The notes under the pieces were generated by a model. That model was given only the letters and a program-made list of their open reading frames with translations. It did no database searches and had not been told where the DNA came from. This document shows, piece by piece, positions 23,990 to 36,722 of a stretch of 64,000 nt of DNA. Every line of letters begins with the position of its first letter. Position 1 is the first letter of the stretch. Where the stretch lies: positions 124,001 to 188,000 of the forward strand of contig LATX02000206.1 in assembly GCA_001466705.2 (NCBI GenBank), in the 5' to 3' direction. The position numbers were made by a program, and so were the translations under genes. The stretch comes from Moniliophthora roreri (taxonomy: Eukaryota > Basidiomycota > Agaricomycetes > Agaricales > Marasmiaceae).

Positions 23990-24294
23990 TACTTACACCA
24001 AGTGTGACCATCCCTTATCCTCGAACCACCATCATCTATATCTGCTGACATTTGTGGTCCCAGTAGCTGGCGTGGCATGGATATTGCCTGTTCTAATACG
24101 TTGATACTAGAAAATTTGGAACTATTCTTAGTAAGAAAAGGCTGTAGGATACACGATAAACGCACGTCATCCCATACTGTCCGCTCCTTGTCCTGTGGAT
24201 GAATATGAATATGAGTGTTGCGTTGGGATCCCTGGAGATTGATGAATGTCCTACCACTAATGGAGGTGCCCGACGATCCTTGCAGAAAGGTCAT
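23990..24294 (-). pseudogene. broken paralogue of the gene at 38,645
   Basis: Exon 1 (ATG at 24,294-24,292) resembles exon 1 of the 38.6-kb gene: MTFLQGSSGTSISGRTF..., ...NLQGSQRNTHIH, ...ERTVWDD, with the same donor (GTGCGTTTA) after WDD. Exon 2 starts in step (YQRIRTG, TTNVSR) but then hits TGA where the intact paralogue has WDDKKWRK. No later exons are found upstream of 23,990 on this strand. It is a 5' remnant of the same family, about 14 kb from the intact copy and in the opposite orientation. Confidence 0.7.
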
Positions 24295-24299
24295 TAGGA

Positions 24300-25344
24300 A
24301 GTTCAAGAGGTGTGCGTGAAACAGAGTGAAAGTGCGCATCAGGTTCAAGTCACGCATGCAATTGCCAGACAGCAACGACACTCCTCGATCATAAACCCAA
24401 TGTTCGGCTTATTCCCGCATCTGATAGAGTAGGATGGTGGGATTGAACCAGGTACTCGCCCATGCTATTCGTCAGAGCAGACACGGCAGCCGGGAAAAGA
24501 ACCAAGTGCTTCCCGAGCAGTCGTGGGTGGCTTTAAAACGAAACGGTCGAAGCAAGTCGAAGCTTCTCGTAACTCTCTGCGAGCCGCAGTCTTCGAAGCA
24601 TTGATACCACGGGAAAGCAAGAGGTAGTCAGCGATATGTAGACGACGATCCAAGCACACCGTGCTAAAAACGAGTTCACTGCTACGGTGGAACATTCAGT
24701 TTCTATCCGATCGGATGTCAGCCTGACTATCAAGGAGAAAGATACGAGCCACGCACCACAATATCCATTTTCGTCCCGCTCTTTCGTGAATCAGAATCGT
24801 GATGCAGCCTTCCAACTTGACGTGAGCTCACCGTCAGAAAGATGAAGCATTGACAGTTGAGCGTATGGAACGACTGATCACGGTACGCCGCGGCAAGGGC
24901 TCCTTGCAGCTTCACAACGACTCCAAAAGGACCGTTGCGAGCGGGTACGTAGGTTTAAGAGGGTCTTGGAGCTGGGATTGATTGGTGTGGTGCAAAAGGT
25001 GCAAAAGATATACATAAGCAATGAGGCGAGCGGCGGCGGCAAGCCGAATCCCGCTCAGAATCACTGGCGGCGGCGACGAACGTGCCTTCTCGACCACCCG
25101 ATTCAGACCCCTGGATCATGGGCTCTCAATATCCTCTGACGTCCTCAGCGCGGATGCCCTTCAGGAATGGTATACTGGCCCTGCCAAGTTCTCTGAAAAA
25201 TCCCGAGGAATATCAAAACGTTCGTTAACCGTGTTGACCGAAAAACTTTAAAAAGTCAAGGCGCTCTCCGAGGTCAAATTGTTGGCTCTTCGTTACCCCA
25301 AAGCCCACGGGAATTGGAGCCGGAACAGGAATAGGAACTAGGCC
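24300..25344. other. intergenic, no gene recognised
   Basis: Short open frames on both strands, none with a domain or a coherent splice pattern. The last ~100 bp are the 5' flank of the phosphodiesterase gene. Confidence 0.35.
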
Positions 25345-26970
25345 ATGGTCCCATCTATTCTGGGAATCTTAGCACTTGGTGCTGGAGCTTTGGCTGTCCC
25401 CTTGCAGTCTGACCGTGTTGCGCGTGGAAACCAGGAGGCTTTTGATATCCAGGTGCGTGTTCGATTCAGTGCATGTTGAAGGTGCCCGATAACTCTGAGG
25501 TTCTTAGGGCCATCGAGGTGGACGTGGAGAGGTGCGTTCCAAGATTTACTGAATTCTGCGATTCATGTTACTGACCACATTTCGTTGCATTCTTCGTCAG
25601 ACTGTTGAGAGCACTCTGCCTAGCTTTGCATGGTTTGTACCCTGATTCGTATTTTTGTTTGTCAACCTGAACCCCAAATCAAGGGGCTTGATCAACGGCG
25701 TGAAGACTCTTGAACTGGATAATGGCATCACGAAGGTACATCTCTTCCTGATTCATTTGAGAGCGTGTTTGACGCGTCTTTTTTTTTCCTTTTCAGGATG
25801 GCGTCGTGGTCGTATGGCATGATGAGAACATTGTACCGGAAAAATGTCGCGACACTGTACCTGCTGTACGTTGTCTTTCAACACCTTCCCAAGTGTTGAT
25901 TACTGTGATTAAACACGTATCTGCAGTTTGAAAACGACCCTGATTTCCCCTATGTCGGCAAATTCATCGTGAACCTGACGCTGGCACAGGTCAAGACCCT
26001 AGATTGTGGGTCAGAGAGGCTATTGGATTTCCGTGAGCCACCAAGTTTCACTCCAGACGGAGAAAAAACTTATGCAGCATCGTACAGCCCTCCAAACCAC
26101 CTACCCAAAGACACCTATATCAACCTTGGAAGAACTTTTTGCATTCGTCGATTGCGTAGATCCCAAGCACACCGTTGCTTTCAACATTGAATCCAAGGTC
26201 AACGCTATTCAGACCAACCAGACTCGTGGCCCACAAGACTTTGTGAGATTGCAGCATGAACAGTTTGTCAAGAGCCCCTTCTACAAAACCATTACCTTCC
26301 AAAGCTTTGATTGGCGTTCAGTACGTGTTCGGGCGTCTCTAATCTTGCCTTGGGTACTGATTGACGATATTCACTATATCAGTTGGTCGGAATGAAGGCT
26401 CTCGATCCTAGCATTCCTACTGCGGCACTCGGTTCTATGTGAGTGTTACTCCTTGACCCTCAAAGTACTTTCTGACAGTTTCCAGCGACACTGTCATCAC
26501 AGCAGACGGCTCCCCTTCACCATGGCTCGCAGGTGTTCATATCGATCCCTCTTCCTCCAAATCCATTGGGGTACAACTCGCTGAAGGCGCCAAGTCTATC
26601 AATGCAGACATTCTCTCTACCGCCGACATTGCCAACTCCTCTGCCCCGGATCCTACTTTGCCCGGATACGTGGCATTCACCACCAAGGAAATGGTTGATA
26701 GAGCTCATGAGTTGGGGTTAGAGGTTAAACCTTGGACGGTATGTTGATATCCTTTCTGCTCTTCGACTCGCATTTCTGATGGTAATTTGTTTTTAGGTGA
26801 ACAGGATGAATATCGTAGAACAACTCTTGGACTGGGGGGTCGACGGAATCATAACAGATTACCCTCACCAGCTACGCCGCATCGTCCAACAAAAGGGTCT
26901 CCCAGTTGCCCCCGAATTCTCTGAAAAGAAAGTGATGAGGTGCCTCAAGAAGCACCTGAAAATGGTATAA
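25345..26970 (+). CDS. secreted glycerophosphodiester phosphodiesterase
   Basis: Hydrolyses glycerophosphodiesters to glycerol-3-phosphate and an alcohol (GDPD family, TIM barrel). Ten exons: 25,345-25,452, 25,508-25,531, 25,601-25,632, 25,684-25,735, 25,797-25,865, 25,927-26,032, 26,088-26,320, 26,383-26,438, 26,486-26,738, 26,797-26,970; 368 residues, all phases agreeing. Residues 1-18 look like a signal peptide. The catalytic HRGGRGE (H38, R39, E44), ELD (E65, D67) and WHD (H80) are present, and the C-terminal GVDGIITDYP is typical. Exon 2 is only 24 bp and encodes just the HRG loop. Its stop lies 65 bp from that of the convergent sugar transporter. Confidence 0.85.
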
Positions 26971-27035
26971 CGATGTGTGTATGTACAAAACTACGTGTAA
27001 TGAAACATGATGTGTCCATGGGGTCGAGTACCTCT

Positions 27036-29177
27036 TCAAATGTCGTCACCGTGTCCAACCGTTCTATCCTCCTCAGCTTCAGTAAACCTTTCCTCGGCTT
27101 CAATAAACCTTCTCGGACGCTCCGTCTGAATAGCCTCTTTATTCCCAATTACGACGACCATTCCCTGATTCTCCCTATAAAGCTTGTCGATATCCTCTAA
27201 ATGTCTATTTGCTGTCTCGGGGTAGAATAACCAGACGATCTGCGATACGAATATGAGCCCTGTGGCGAACCGAGAACAAGATCAAGGCCCTAACACACGC
27301 ACCGGAATGAAAGACGCATTAAACACAACCCAAATAATATAAAACTTCCATCCCAAATTCTGTATCCCAGTCGGGGTGATTTGCACAACCATGTAATTGG
27401 ATATCCAGTTACTCGCTGTTCCAATAGCGGCACCTTTTGTACGCATCGCAAGCGAGTTGATCTCGACGGGGTATAACCAGGGGACGCCCTATTCAAGTGC
27501 AAATGTTAGATTTTTTCTACATCAATGAAGGGATATGGCGTACCTGCCAACAAATCCCAAAGAAAACATAATACAAAAAGAAAAATGCAGTCGCTCCAGC
27601 TCCATACTTGGCTCCCGTTGGTGAAGGGTCAGCTTGTGACAATAACCCTGTGATGAGGATGTAGCAAGCCGATTGACCGGCTGCACCCCACATCATGAGT
27701 TTACGCCTCCCAGCGCGTTCGATCAGGACTAATCCAGCGAATGAGAAGACGAGGTATGAGACAGAGTTGCATGCGGCGAGTAGGCGAGCGAGAGTATTTG
27801 AGAGGCCGACCGAATTCTGGAGGACTAGAGGTAGACTGTAGGTATCATCCCGTCAAAAGTTTTTCTACCGTGGGGTGAGAAATAGGACGTACTAGTAACT
27901 GGTAACATTAATCCCACCGAGCTGCTGCATCCACTGCGTTCCAGCACCCAACGCCAATCGCTTAATCATACCCGTATTACCTGTCTTTCCACGTAGAATC
28001 TCTGACCAAGTAGGTGCGAATTCTTTCTCGATTCTGACTGCTTCCAAGATTTCCATCTTCTGTTCGAGGATATGAGGATCTTTGACGGTGGTGTCGCCGC
28101 CTTCGAGAGCAACGAGGACGGCAACGCCTTCTTCCTCTCTCCCGTGAGCTAGGAGCCAGCGAGGGCTTTCCGGTAGCCAAGGTACCGTAGCAAGGAGGAT
28201 GATGGAAAAGACGAGCTGAAAGGCGATTGGAAAGCGCCAGCTGATGCTTCCAGAAAGAAAGCTGAATCCATAAGTCATCCAGTTACTGAGAGAGAAGCCG
28301 GCAATATTCATTCTAGAGGTAAAATCAGAGTCAGACCGCTGGGGAGAGAGAGAGAGAGAGATGAAGCGACCAACATCATTGAGAAGACGATGAGTTTCCC
28401 TCGTAGCGATGGCTTTGATGTTTCGCTCTGCCAGACTGGTGCGGTTGCTGTGTTTACTCTGGGCGAGGCATTGATACGAAGAATCATCCAGACTTAATAA
28501 TTGCCTCACCCGTTCCCGAGACCTGTAATAAGACGGGCTACAATCATATGTGCCACGGTGAATGCTGACGCTTGTAGTATTGCTCCGATGGACATGACAA
28601 TGACACCTGAGTAGATCCGTCAGTGGGGTTCATCGGTGAGCCGACAGACATACCAATAAGGAACGTCTTCTTCCTCCCGTAACGTTCACCAAAGGCGATT
28701 GTAGCCATTGCACCAACGAAACTATATGAGCGAGTGTCAATCCAGAGCCTTGCTGACTGACGGAACATGCAAACCATCCAATGTCGTAAAGCGATACTAT
28801 TGTGCCCTGTAGATTGGCATCTGGAATCATGACAATGTTGAGAAACATTTTCGTCGAGCGGATACAAAGTGATCACCTGGATTTCCCATTGTCTCCAAGA
28901 AACTCTCCGTGATGATGATCCCGCCAAATACACCTTGATCGTAACCTATCAAGGCGCGTCGATTTCAGAAAGCTGCGAAAGGCAAGTGCACGGCGAGACA
29001 AACCAAAGAGAGTCATCGCCGTTGTACACGCAACCTATTCAAGTGTGAGCGAGGTTTGCACAATGGATGACATGGGCGAGATGAACATACAGATACCCAG
29101 GCGTTGAGCATGACACCAGTCATACCAAAGTAAGGCTTCTTCGCTGATGTTCCATTGTCGAGTTCGGGTCTACCCAT
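27036..29177 (-). CDS. MFS sugar/H+ symporter
   Basis: Plasma-membrane hexose or related sugar transporter (sugar porter family, 12 membrane segments), about 530 residues in about ten exons on the minus strand. Motifs in order: GYDQGVFGG in TM1, YDIGC then GERYGRKK after TM2, ARLITGLGNG, PESPRWLL at the end of TM6, QWMQQLGGIN in TM7, IERAGRRKLM in the 8-9 loop, PWLYPVEINSLAMRTKG in TM10, and WLFYPETANRHLEDID after TM12. The C-terminus is acidic. Exon 1 runs 29,177-29,097. An intron near 28,320-28,375 carries a CT dinucleotide run. Exact substrate cannot be told from sequence. Confidence 0.85.
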
Positions 29178-29255
29178 TTCGGGGCGATGTTATAGGATTG
29201 TGAAGGTAGAAGGAAGAAGAGAGTTGCACCTGTCTTCTTCATATTCGGACCGGAG

Positions 29256-29264
29256 CCTTATATA
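29256..29264 (-). promoter_or_regulatory. TATA box of sugar transporter gene
   Basis: TATATAAGG on the minus strand about 80 bp upstream of the ATG at 29,177, in the ~780-bp divergent region shared with the signal peptidase gene. Confidence 0.5.
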
Positions 29265-29269
29265 CGCGT

Positions 29270-29956
29270 AGGAAGACAAAGATGAGGTCATGCAATGTAA
29301 AACGAGCTGGTCCGCCGAGGATTTCGATCAGGTCGCTCGAATTCATAATCAGTTCAGAAGTCCTGTCAGAAGTTGCGGAGAAACTCCACTGACTGACAAC
29401 TGTTCAGTGCAGGGGTAGTATACGTGGAGTAGACGACCGATCCGTATGATTATATTAATCAGGAGAATGCGATTCTTCAGCCTGTGTATGCCAAAAAGGA
29501 GTCATTCAAGCTGGGATAATCAATAAGGGAAAGCTACAACTCACCGGACACGAATGAAGGAGTTGAAAATAGAATCGCTCGCGACCCTGAGATGCGCCCT
29601 CACTTTGATCACGTGGTGATGGGTCCCCATTTTGAGTCCTCGCTGGGTACTTCCAAGTCACAGTAGAGTCTGTCCACAGGTCGCAGTGTAGGGCTCAATT
29701 TACGGTATAATCAACATTATAGAGCAGCATAATTCGTGAGACTGAGAGGCGGTAAAAGGAGAACGAGCGCTTACCGGGCGCTTGTTTGGCCGTCCTCTAT
29801 TGAGTAATTTAATTCCACGTTTCGCAACGTGTCGATTGTCTTCCATCACCACCCAGAAGTCTCATACTTTGTCTGGCTGGTGAGCCTACAACTTCTAACC
29901 GGAGAATTGTCCAACCGAAACAGCTTTCTAGGTAGAAGAAAACCCTGGTCTTGAAT
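29270..29956. other. divergent intergenic region
   Basis: Lies between the sugar transporter start (minus) and the SPC1 start (plus). No gene seen; presumably holds both promoters. Confidence 0.5.
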
Positions 29957-30407
29957 ATGAGTATCCAATTACCCCAGGGCATTATTGTATGTGGGCACGT
30001 CCTCGTATCGAGCCTACGCTGATACACTGTCTACTCTGGGCTTCTCTTTTTCTAAACCGACTGTAGGACTTTGCTGGTCAAAAGCAGGTGGACCAGATAT
30101 CTAGGGTCTGGCTAATTGCCAGCACGGTGAGCCAATTGTCTCCTAAAGAGTCGTTCAGTTCTGATCAGTCGGTGTAGGTCATATCTTTCATAGCCGGTTT
30201 CACACTACAAAATATTCGTGTCACTTTTGGCTTCTTGGGCGTATCGACTGTGCTTCTACTTGCTGTGCGTCACACTGCTCTTGTTCTTACGGTACTATAC
30301 CCATGACCATTGTTACGCAGATTGTCATTCCGCCATGGCCAATGTTCAACCAGCACCCGGTTACGTGGCTGCCTGTTATTGAAGAAAAGAAGAAGAAGAA
30401 GACCTAA
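29957..30407 (+). CDS. SPC1: signal peptidase complex subunit SPC1 (SPC12 family)
   Basis: Small non-catalytic membrane subunit of the ER signal peptidase complex. Four exons: 29,957-29,986, 30,067-30,126, 30,178-30,264, 30,321-30,407; 87 residues, phase 0 at every junction. The N-terminal IDFAGQKQVDQISRVW matches the SPC12 start (IDFxGQ). Two hydrophobic segments follow (about residues 24-42 and 46-65, GFTLQNIRVTFGFLGVSTV). Next come IVIPPWPMFNQHPVTWLPV, the conserved family ending, and a lysine tail (EEKKKKKT). The exon sizes are too small to show in ORF scans, so the gene is easy to miss. Length fits the family (about 80-110 residues). Confidence 0.85.
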
Positions 30408-31240
30408 GTGCTGGGCAGGCTGGTCTATTATGCCGTTGTGTAGTATATATTGGGTCTCATGCCAAATTTCTCCCTTCACGCGTTGCTTAACCAGCGCCGG
30501 AACAACCTGCATTGTACTCGGACAGAAATGGATCGATTAAATATCCAGAACTTGACTAGTTTCCAGTGCAAGCCCCCAGTCAATTCTAATGTGTAAGCAT
30601 AGGTCATACCTTACATCAACCTTATATGAATCATTCTGCTCTGCAAGGCGCATCGACTTCAAGCCCGTGGGTAATACTTCGTCAATTGTCATTCAGGTTG
30701 ACATTCCCCCTGTGGCCCACATCCAACCGCGGGTCATACGTGGCTGCCCGTAGAGAAAATGGGCGAAAATGCCGTTGCGTGATATAGGCACGCCTTTTTT
30801 CATTTTTCACCCGTCGCTTGGGCGAGCCTCCGCAGCGAAACCTTCAAATCTTCATTGGCTACAATTTTCGGAGTCCGACTCGGGGACTAGAACTTTCCGA
30901 GCCCGAGGCTCTCCGTCTGTAGAAATCTCAAAATAAAGCACGAAATTGCAAGAATAGCTAGCAGCTTTTATTATTATCCCTTACTAGAGTTTATTTCTCA
31001 AGTCTGTAAAAAATGAGCCGTGCTAAACGAGCACATTATTTGTTCGCGTGCCGTGCGGGCTAAGCCCAGAAATGGGAAGCGGTCAGGCGGTCAGCAACTT
31101 CTCTGACCAAAACTTACCCAACTTGAAACCTCGACCTCGACCTCTTCGCTGTCGTCGACGGCGGCGACAACGAGCACTCCGACAACGTCGAGGACATCCA
31201 AGAGGTGTCAAAACGAGGATCTACGGCCCCCAGAACCTTT
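30408..31240. other. intergenic with a decayed copy of the SPC1 3' exon
   Basis: At about 30,690-30,775 the sequence resembles the SPC1 last exon and its acceptor (GACATTCCCCCTGTGGCCCA..., ACGTGGCTGCCCGTAGAG) but with frame damage and an early TAG. The rest holds no recognised gene, though an upstream Ser/Thr-rich or acidic open stretch from about 31,130 could be 5' coding sequence of the kinase. Confidence 0.5.
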
Positions 31241-34200
31241 ATGGCTTACCCCACCTCACTAGCTCCACAGCTCAATCAAGTTCCAGAGGACGGTGCATTG
31301 GGTACCCCTACCCACGGAGGAACAGTCGTAGGTGGACACGAGTACGATATGCCCATCATGCAGCCATCGCACAACGCATATCCAGCAGAGACAGCACCCC
31401 CGACACAGAGGACACCAAGGTCGACATCAACCAGACAGAGACCCGTGTCCATGCCCCCTCAGTCCTATCCCAGCTCAAACACCAACTCAAATAACGGAAG
31501 CTCATCAGACACGAAGAATAGGGACAGAGATAATGACCATAGACATGCAGGAGAGGACAGAGACAGACATCGAAACCACGGTCACTCATCAAGCTCAAAA
31601 CCCAGTCGTTCGAATAGGATTTTAGGCGACTATACCCTTACAAAGACCCTGGGTGCCGGTAGTATGGGCAAGGTCAAGCTTGCGACCCATAACCTTACAG
31701 GAGAACAGGTGCGGAGCATGCCACTCGACCTACGCGTAATCTTACTAACACTCGACCGCAGTTGGCAGTAAAAATCCTTCCAAGAGTGCCCCCACAACCA
31801 ACTCATACTAACGGTGCCACTCCAGAAGCTATCGCTCGCCAGGCCTCAAAGGATGCCTCAAAAGAGATTCGAACCCTCCGTGAAGCTGCGCTTTCGATGT
31901 TACTCCATCACCCATATATCGCTGGCATGCGCGAAATGATTGTTCATCAGCATCACTATTATATGGTTTTTGAGTACGTTAGTGGGGGCCAGATGCTCGA
32001 CTACATCATTTCGCACGGACGATTGAGAGAGCGGGTAGCGAGAAAGTTTGCACGACAAATTGCAAGCGCACTGGATTATTGTCACCGGAATAATGTCGTT
32101 CATCGAGGTATGTGATTTTTTTTTTCAAGCGTTCGTCTCCCAGCTCACACTTCTGCAGACCTCAAGATCGAAAATATTCTCATTTCACAGACCGGAAACA
32201 TTAAAATTATCGACTTTGGACTTTCAAACCTATACGACCCCTCCTCACATCTTGCTACTTTTTGTGGTTCACTCTACTTTGCTGCACCCGAGCTCCTCAA
32301 CGCCAAGGTCTACACAGGACCCGAAGTCGACGTCTGGAGCTTCGGGGTCGTTCTTTACGTCCTCGTCTGCGGCAAAGTCCCATTCGATGATCAGAGCATG
32401 CCGGCACTTCATGCAAAGATCAAACGAGGACTGGTGGAGTATCCCGTTTGGTTAAGTGCGGGTGGGTTACATCATGTCATCATAACCGCATATTTGAATT
32501 TTCCTCTAATTTGTCTTTCTAGAATGCAAGCACCTGTTATCTCGCATGCTAGTTACCAATCCAGCGCTTCGCGCACCTCTAAGCGAAGTCATCTCGCATC
32601 CCTGGATGGTTCGAGGCTTTTCAGGACCTCCAGAAAATCACCTGCTTCATCGAGAACCTCTCAGACCTGATGAACTCGACCGAAATGTCATCCGAGGAAT
32701 GAAAGGTTTCGAGTTTGGCGACGAAAAGGAGATTGAACGTAAGCTGATCAAGGTGCTAGAAAGTGATGCGTACCAGCGAGCAGTCAGGGAGTGGGAGAGA
32801 AAAAGGGGCGGGTTGGGCAGTCTGAATGGTCTCGGTGGTAGCAATGGCAGTGGAAAGTGGGGAGGCCCAGAATCTATGAGCAGCTCGACGCTTGCGGTTT
32901 CGTTTGACGGTTCGATGAAAAATGGAGATGCGCCACCAACGCCGTCTAAAAAGTCGAAACGGTTCTCTGGATTCGACTTTTATCGTCGGAAACTCTTCTC
33001 ACCCTCATCGTCTCCACCATCCACGCCTCCGCTATCGAACTCACCTCCGTCATCTACAAACCACCTTGTTCTTGATTCCAAGAATGGCCGTAGCGACACC
33101 ATACTTGATCCTACAAAAGGTTTCCATCCTCTGATATCGATGTACTATCTGGCAAGGGAGAAGATGGAACGTGAGAAGGTGTTTGGTGTTGGGATCTTCG
33201 CCAGCAGCAAGATCGAGGTCAACGAAGAGAGACAAAGGGCTGTTGGTCTTGCCATGGGACATACCACTGAAGAAGGTATTGCTACCTCATCATCTCCCGC
33301 CATTACTGTACCAAGCGCAGCCGCCCCTTATCCCAATCAAGGCAAGAGAGAACAATTATCTGCACCACTTCCAACTCAATCTGCCGGGCAATCCTCAATG
33401 CCAATACCGCCTTCCCCAACCGTTGGTGCCAAGGCAGATTACAGCATGCCACTTCCTCGACTTCCTGCACCCGAGACTTCGCATTACTCTGGCATGTCCT
33501 ATGATGCTGCGGCAGCTCCTACAACACCTACATCCCCCGGTTTTGCACAGCAGCAGAAAGGGCCTCAGCCAAGAGCGAGAGACGCTGGAAATGTATTGCC
33601 TCCACCGGTTCCGGCTACTGCTCCCTTACCAAGCACGACTGGAGGTATAGGCAAGATGGAGGCTCAGCAGATTCAATCTATGCAGCAACAGCAGCAGCAG
33701 CAACAGTCTCAGAGGAAGGTTACTATCCCAAGCGAACCTGGCAACACGCTTCCAAGAGCGCCACCTGCAAGCACCCATAGGCGAAGCCACAGTTTGAGTC
33801 AAAGGCCGACGGTTTTACGGGGCTGGGGTGGTATGTTTGGTGGTGGCGGTGTTGATGAGAAATCCGAGCCTAGACCTTCTGATGATGCTGCCAGTGAGAA
33901 GCTGGAGCCAGTACGAGAGAAACCTACACCTCCAATTCCTTCTGAAGGTACGGACACCGGTAGGCCACCTACTAGAGACAGCGTACGCTCTGGGGAGAAG
34001 GATGGAGAAAAGAGGGATGAGCATGGCGGAATTGGATACAGCGTCACACCACCTTCGCCACTTACAACTGGAGCAACACTCGTCCGAAAATTTGGGAGTA
34101 TGCTGGTTGGTAAAGGAGATGAACGACGGCATGGTCATCATGGAGGTAAACGTGGTACAATTTTGGGTGGGTTTTCTGGCTCACCACGGCCTTCAGGTGA

Positions 34201-35597
34201 CTATGATTTCGGAAGCAGGCGGGAGAAGAGAAGCGGGGACACTCGTGCTACATCGCTTGATGAAAAGGGGGCGGAAAAGGAAGGTGAGAAGGCAGAGGCA
34301 CCCAAGGCCATTTCGCACAGTCAGAGTCAGCCGCTGGGTACTAGTTCTCATCGACGCGCTGCTACGATTTTGGATCCGCAAGGTAGCAGGGCGAGACACG
34401 AGAGAAGAAGCAGTACTGGTGCCGCGTTATTGCAGTCAAGTGGTGGAACGATCGGAAGACATCGAAGACCGTCGACTGGCTATGGTGGGTCGAGACCATT
34501 GGCAGAGCGGTTGTTCAGCAGAACGGAAGAGGAGAAGGAGCCGGATGTCACCGAGATCAGAGAGGATGAACACAGTGCTGGAGTTGACGGGCATGAAGCT
34601 ATCACCGATCATGAGGAAGATGAAGAAAGCAAATATGGCGACAAGGAATTCAAGCCCGTTTATCTTAAAGGGCTGTTCAGGTGCGTACCATCGGTGCTTT
34701 TGGGTTGAACGGTGTCACTGAACGATATCGTGTTCAGTGTTGCTACAACTTCCACAAAGCCTCCACCACTCATCAAGGCAGATATTCGACGAGTGCTTGA
34801 TCGCATGCAGGTTCAATATCGAGAGGTTAAGGGCGGATTCGAGTGCATCCACGTTCCTTCCATTGACATTTCTTCTGTGGTGCCCACGACACCCGGGTAC
34901 CGTTCAGGTCATCACCAACAACTGTCTTCGGGCACTGGAGAGCCATCTACTCCCCGTCCAAGTATAGTCAAGAAGTCGTCCAAGATTTCATTCAGTCTTC
35001 GAGGAAGAGGGAAGGATCGTGAGCCATCTGTCGATAAGGATAGAGAAAGTCATAAGGAAGCCTCCAGTCGGCCTTCCGGTGGCACGACTCTGACGGCAAC
35101 ACCAAGCACCGGCTCATCTTCCTTCTTCAATGTATCTTCTAATAACACAGCCGTCGAACCGGAACAAGGTACCGCGACTCCTACTCCTAATGGCATGCCA
35201 ACCACTCCTTCCATCGAGTTGGACAATCCCAATCTCTCTGGATCCCACATTCCGGGATCACCTTCGGGTACATCGGGGTCGCCATCTGTCAGATCGAAGA
35301 ATCTTCCTCCAATTCCCCGAGACTTTGGTGCTAGGTCTCCACGAAGTCCTAGCCCGATGCCAACTGGAGAGGTCGACAAGGATGTCTTTGAAAGCATTGG
35401 TACCAATTCCTTAAGCGTTCGCTTTGAAATTAGTATCGTAAAGGTGTGTCGAAGTACAATCCGCCGATTTTATGCATGCTCAATCATTGCAGGTTCCGTG
35501 GCTACCCCTCCATGGTATACAATTCCGTCGAGCAGGTGGCGAAGGCTGGCAGTACCAAATGCTTGCCAGACGGGTTCTCACAGAGCTCAAATTATGA
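31241..35597 (+). CDS. KIN1: KIN1/PAR-1/MARK-type Ser/Thr kinase with KA1 domain
   Basis: Polarity and exocytosis kinase family. Six exons: 31,241-31,708, 31,762-32,107, 32,159-32,461, 32,523-34,680, 34,738-35,443, 35,493-35,597; 1,361 residues, phases all consistent. The kinase domain (about 130-400) has glycine loop [12 protein letters not shown] lysine K160, HRDLKIEN with D272, DFG D290, activation-loop Thr in LATFCGS, AAPE and HPWM. The long middle is Ser/Pro-rich with a polyglutamine run (about 33,680-33,710). The C-terminus is a KA1 domain: [10 protein letters not shown], then [22 protein letters not shown], ending ELKL. The ATG at 31,241 is the first in frame, but the frame is open upstream to about 31,130, so a further 5' exon is possible. 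Confidence 0.9.
33676..33715 (+). repeat. CAG/CAA run (polyglutamine in kinase)
   Basis: In-frame CAG/CAA repeat coding for about eight consecutive glutamines in the disordered middle of the KIN1-type kinase. Confidence 0.8.
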
Positions 35598-36722
35598 TTC
35601 CAAATTGGACATTCTCTCCTTTATTTTGCACAGATCCTCAGCATTTCCATTTCGACTACCTTACATCGGGCTTTTCCATTTTACTAGCAGCTGGGCTTTT
35701 TTAACGACCTTATGTGTTCGCTCCTTTTCTCTCTCTGGTTTCCTAGACCGTGCTGTCTCACGCGCTTTCCCTCCAATAGTTTCTTCACATGTTCTTATTG
35801 AAAGCCTAGGTTTGGGCATTGCTGCATCCTGCTTATTTATGCGTACCGTTCTGTACGAATGTCATAATCAATACAAGGAATCTATTGTTTTCTCTTTAGT
35901 CAATCATGGTCGTGTATATACTTATGGAACCTTTTTGCAACACATTACACGCTGAGAGTGACAGATTTTGCTTTCTCGGCACAGACCAGATTTCTATTTC
36001 GCATGTGGCCGCCGCGCCTAAGTCTCACTACCACCACTTTGTGCTACTTTCAATTTTCCCGACCCAGACGAAAGTATCTCCAGTTATCGGAATGCGAACG
36101 ATAGATGCGTCAACTCGGTGACGTATGCTACTCCTCTCCTTTTCACTCACCACCATTTCTCAATTCTTTTCTGGTGCTGAAAATCGACATTACTCCCCAT
36201 AAACGACGATATTAGTTGCTAGCTGCAAGCATGATTGTGTCGCGTTGCACTCGGTTTTATAACCAACAGGAGCGTTATACCACCTCCGGGACGATGATCT
36301 CGTCAAGAGGCTCGCAGATATAGAATTTCATATGCTTTTGGACGCGTTCTCGGCCCCCAAAAACTTCGTCATTTGCTCTCGCCTATAACATGAACGCAAC
36401 CCTTAATATTGGCAGCCGTTCTCCGCACAGTTTTCGACTGAATAACCCTGGTCTGCGCTGAGCCCCGGAGTTAGGGTAACCCCAAGCACACCGGAGAACG
36501 GAACCTTCGCCTTGTGCACTGACATTCCAATAGACAGAAACGGCAATAACTTTCACTCTTCATTTCAAGAAGAACGCCGATTCATGAACCTGTATTATAG
36601 ATCTCACGCCTTTCTGGAATACTCAAACTACTTATTGGGCCTTAAACAACATTATCGACACCGCAAGCCTCGGATATACATACCCCGATATCAAAAACAT
36701 CAACATAAGCGATCCTAGTGCA
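35598..36722. other. intergenic, no copper domain found
   Basis: Contains the kinase 3' flank. A 169-codon frame runs 35,446-35,955, but its start overlaps the kinase end and it shows no domain. I looked here for a tyrosinase copper-binding domain to go with the C-terminal domain downstream and saw none. Confidence 0.5.

Noticed and set aside
33171..34721. Long ORFs of 159 and 297 codons on the plus strand
   Set aside because: They are frame shadows of the kinase exon 32,523-34,680.
35446..35955. 169-codon ORF after the kinase
   Set aside because: Starts inside the kinase's last intron and exon in another frame and shows no motif.
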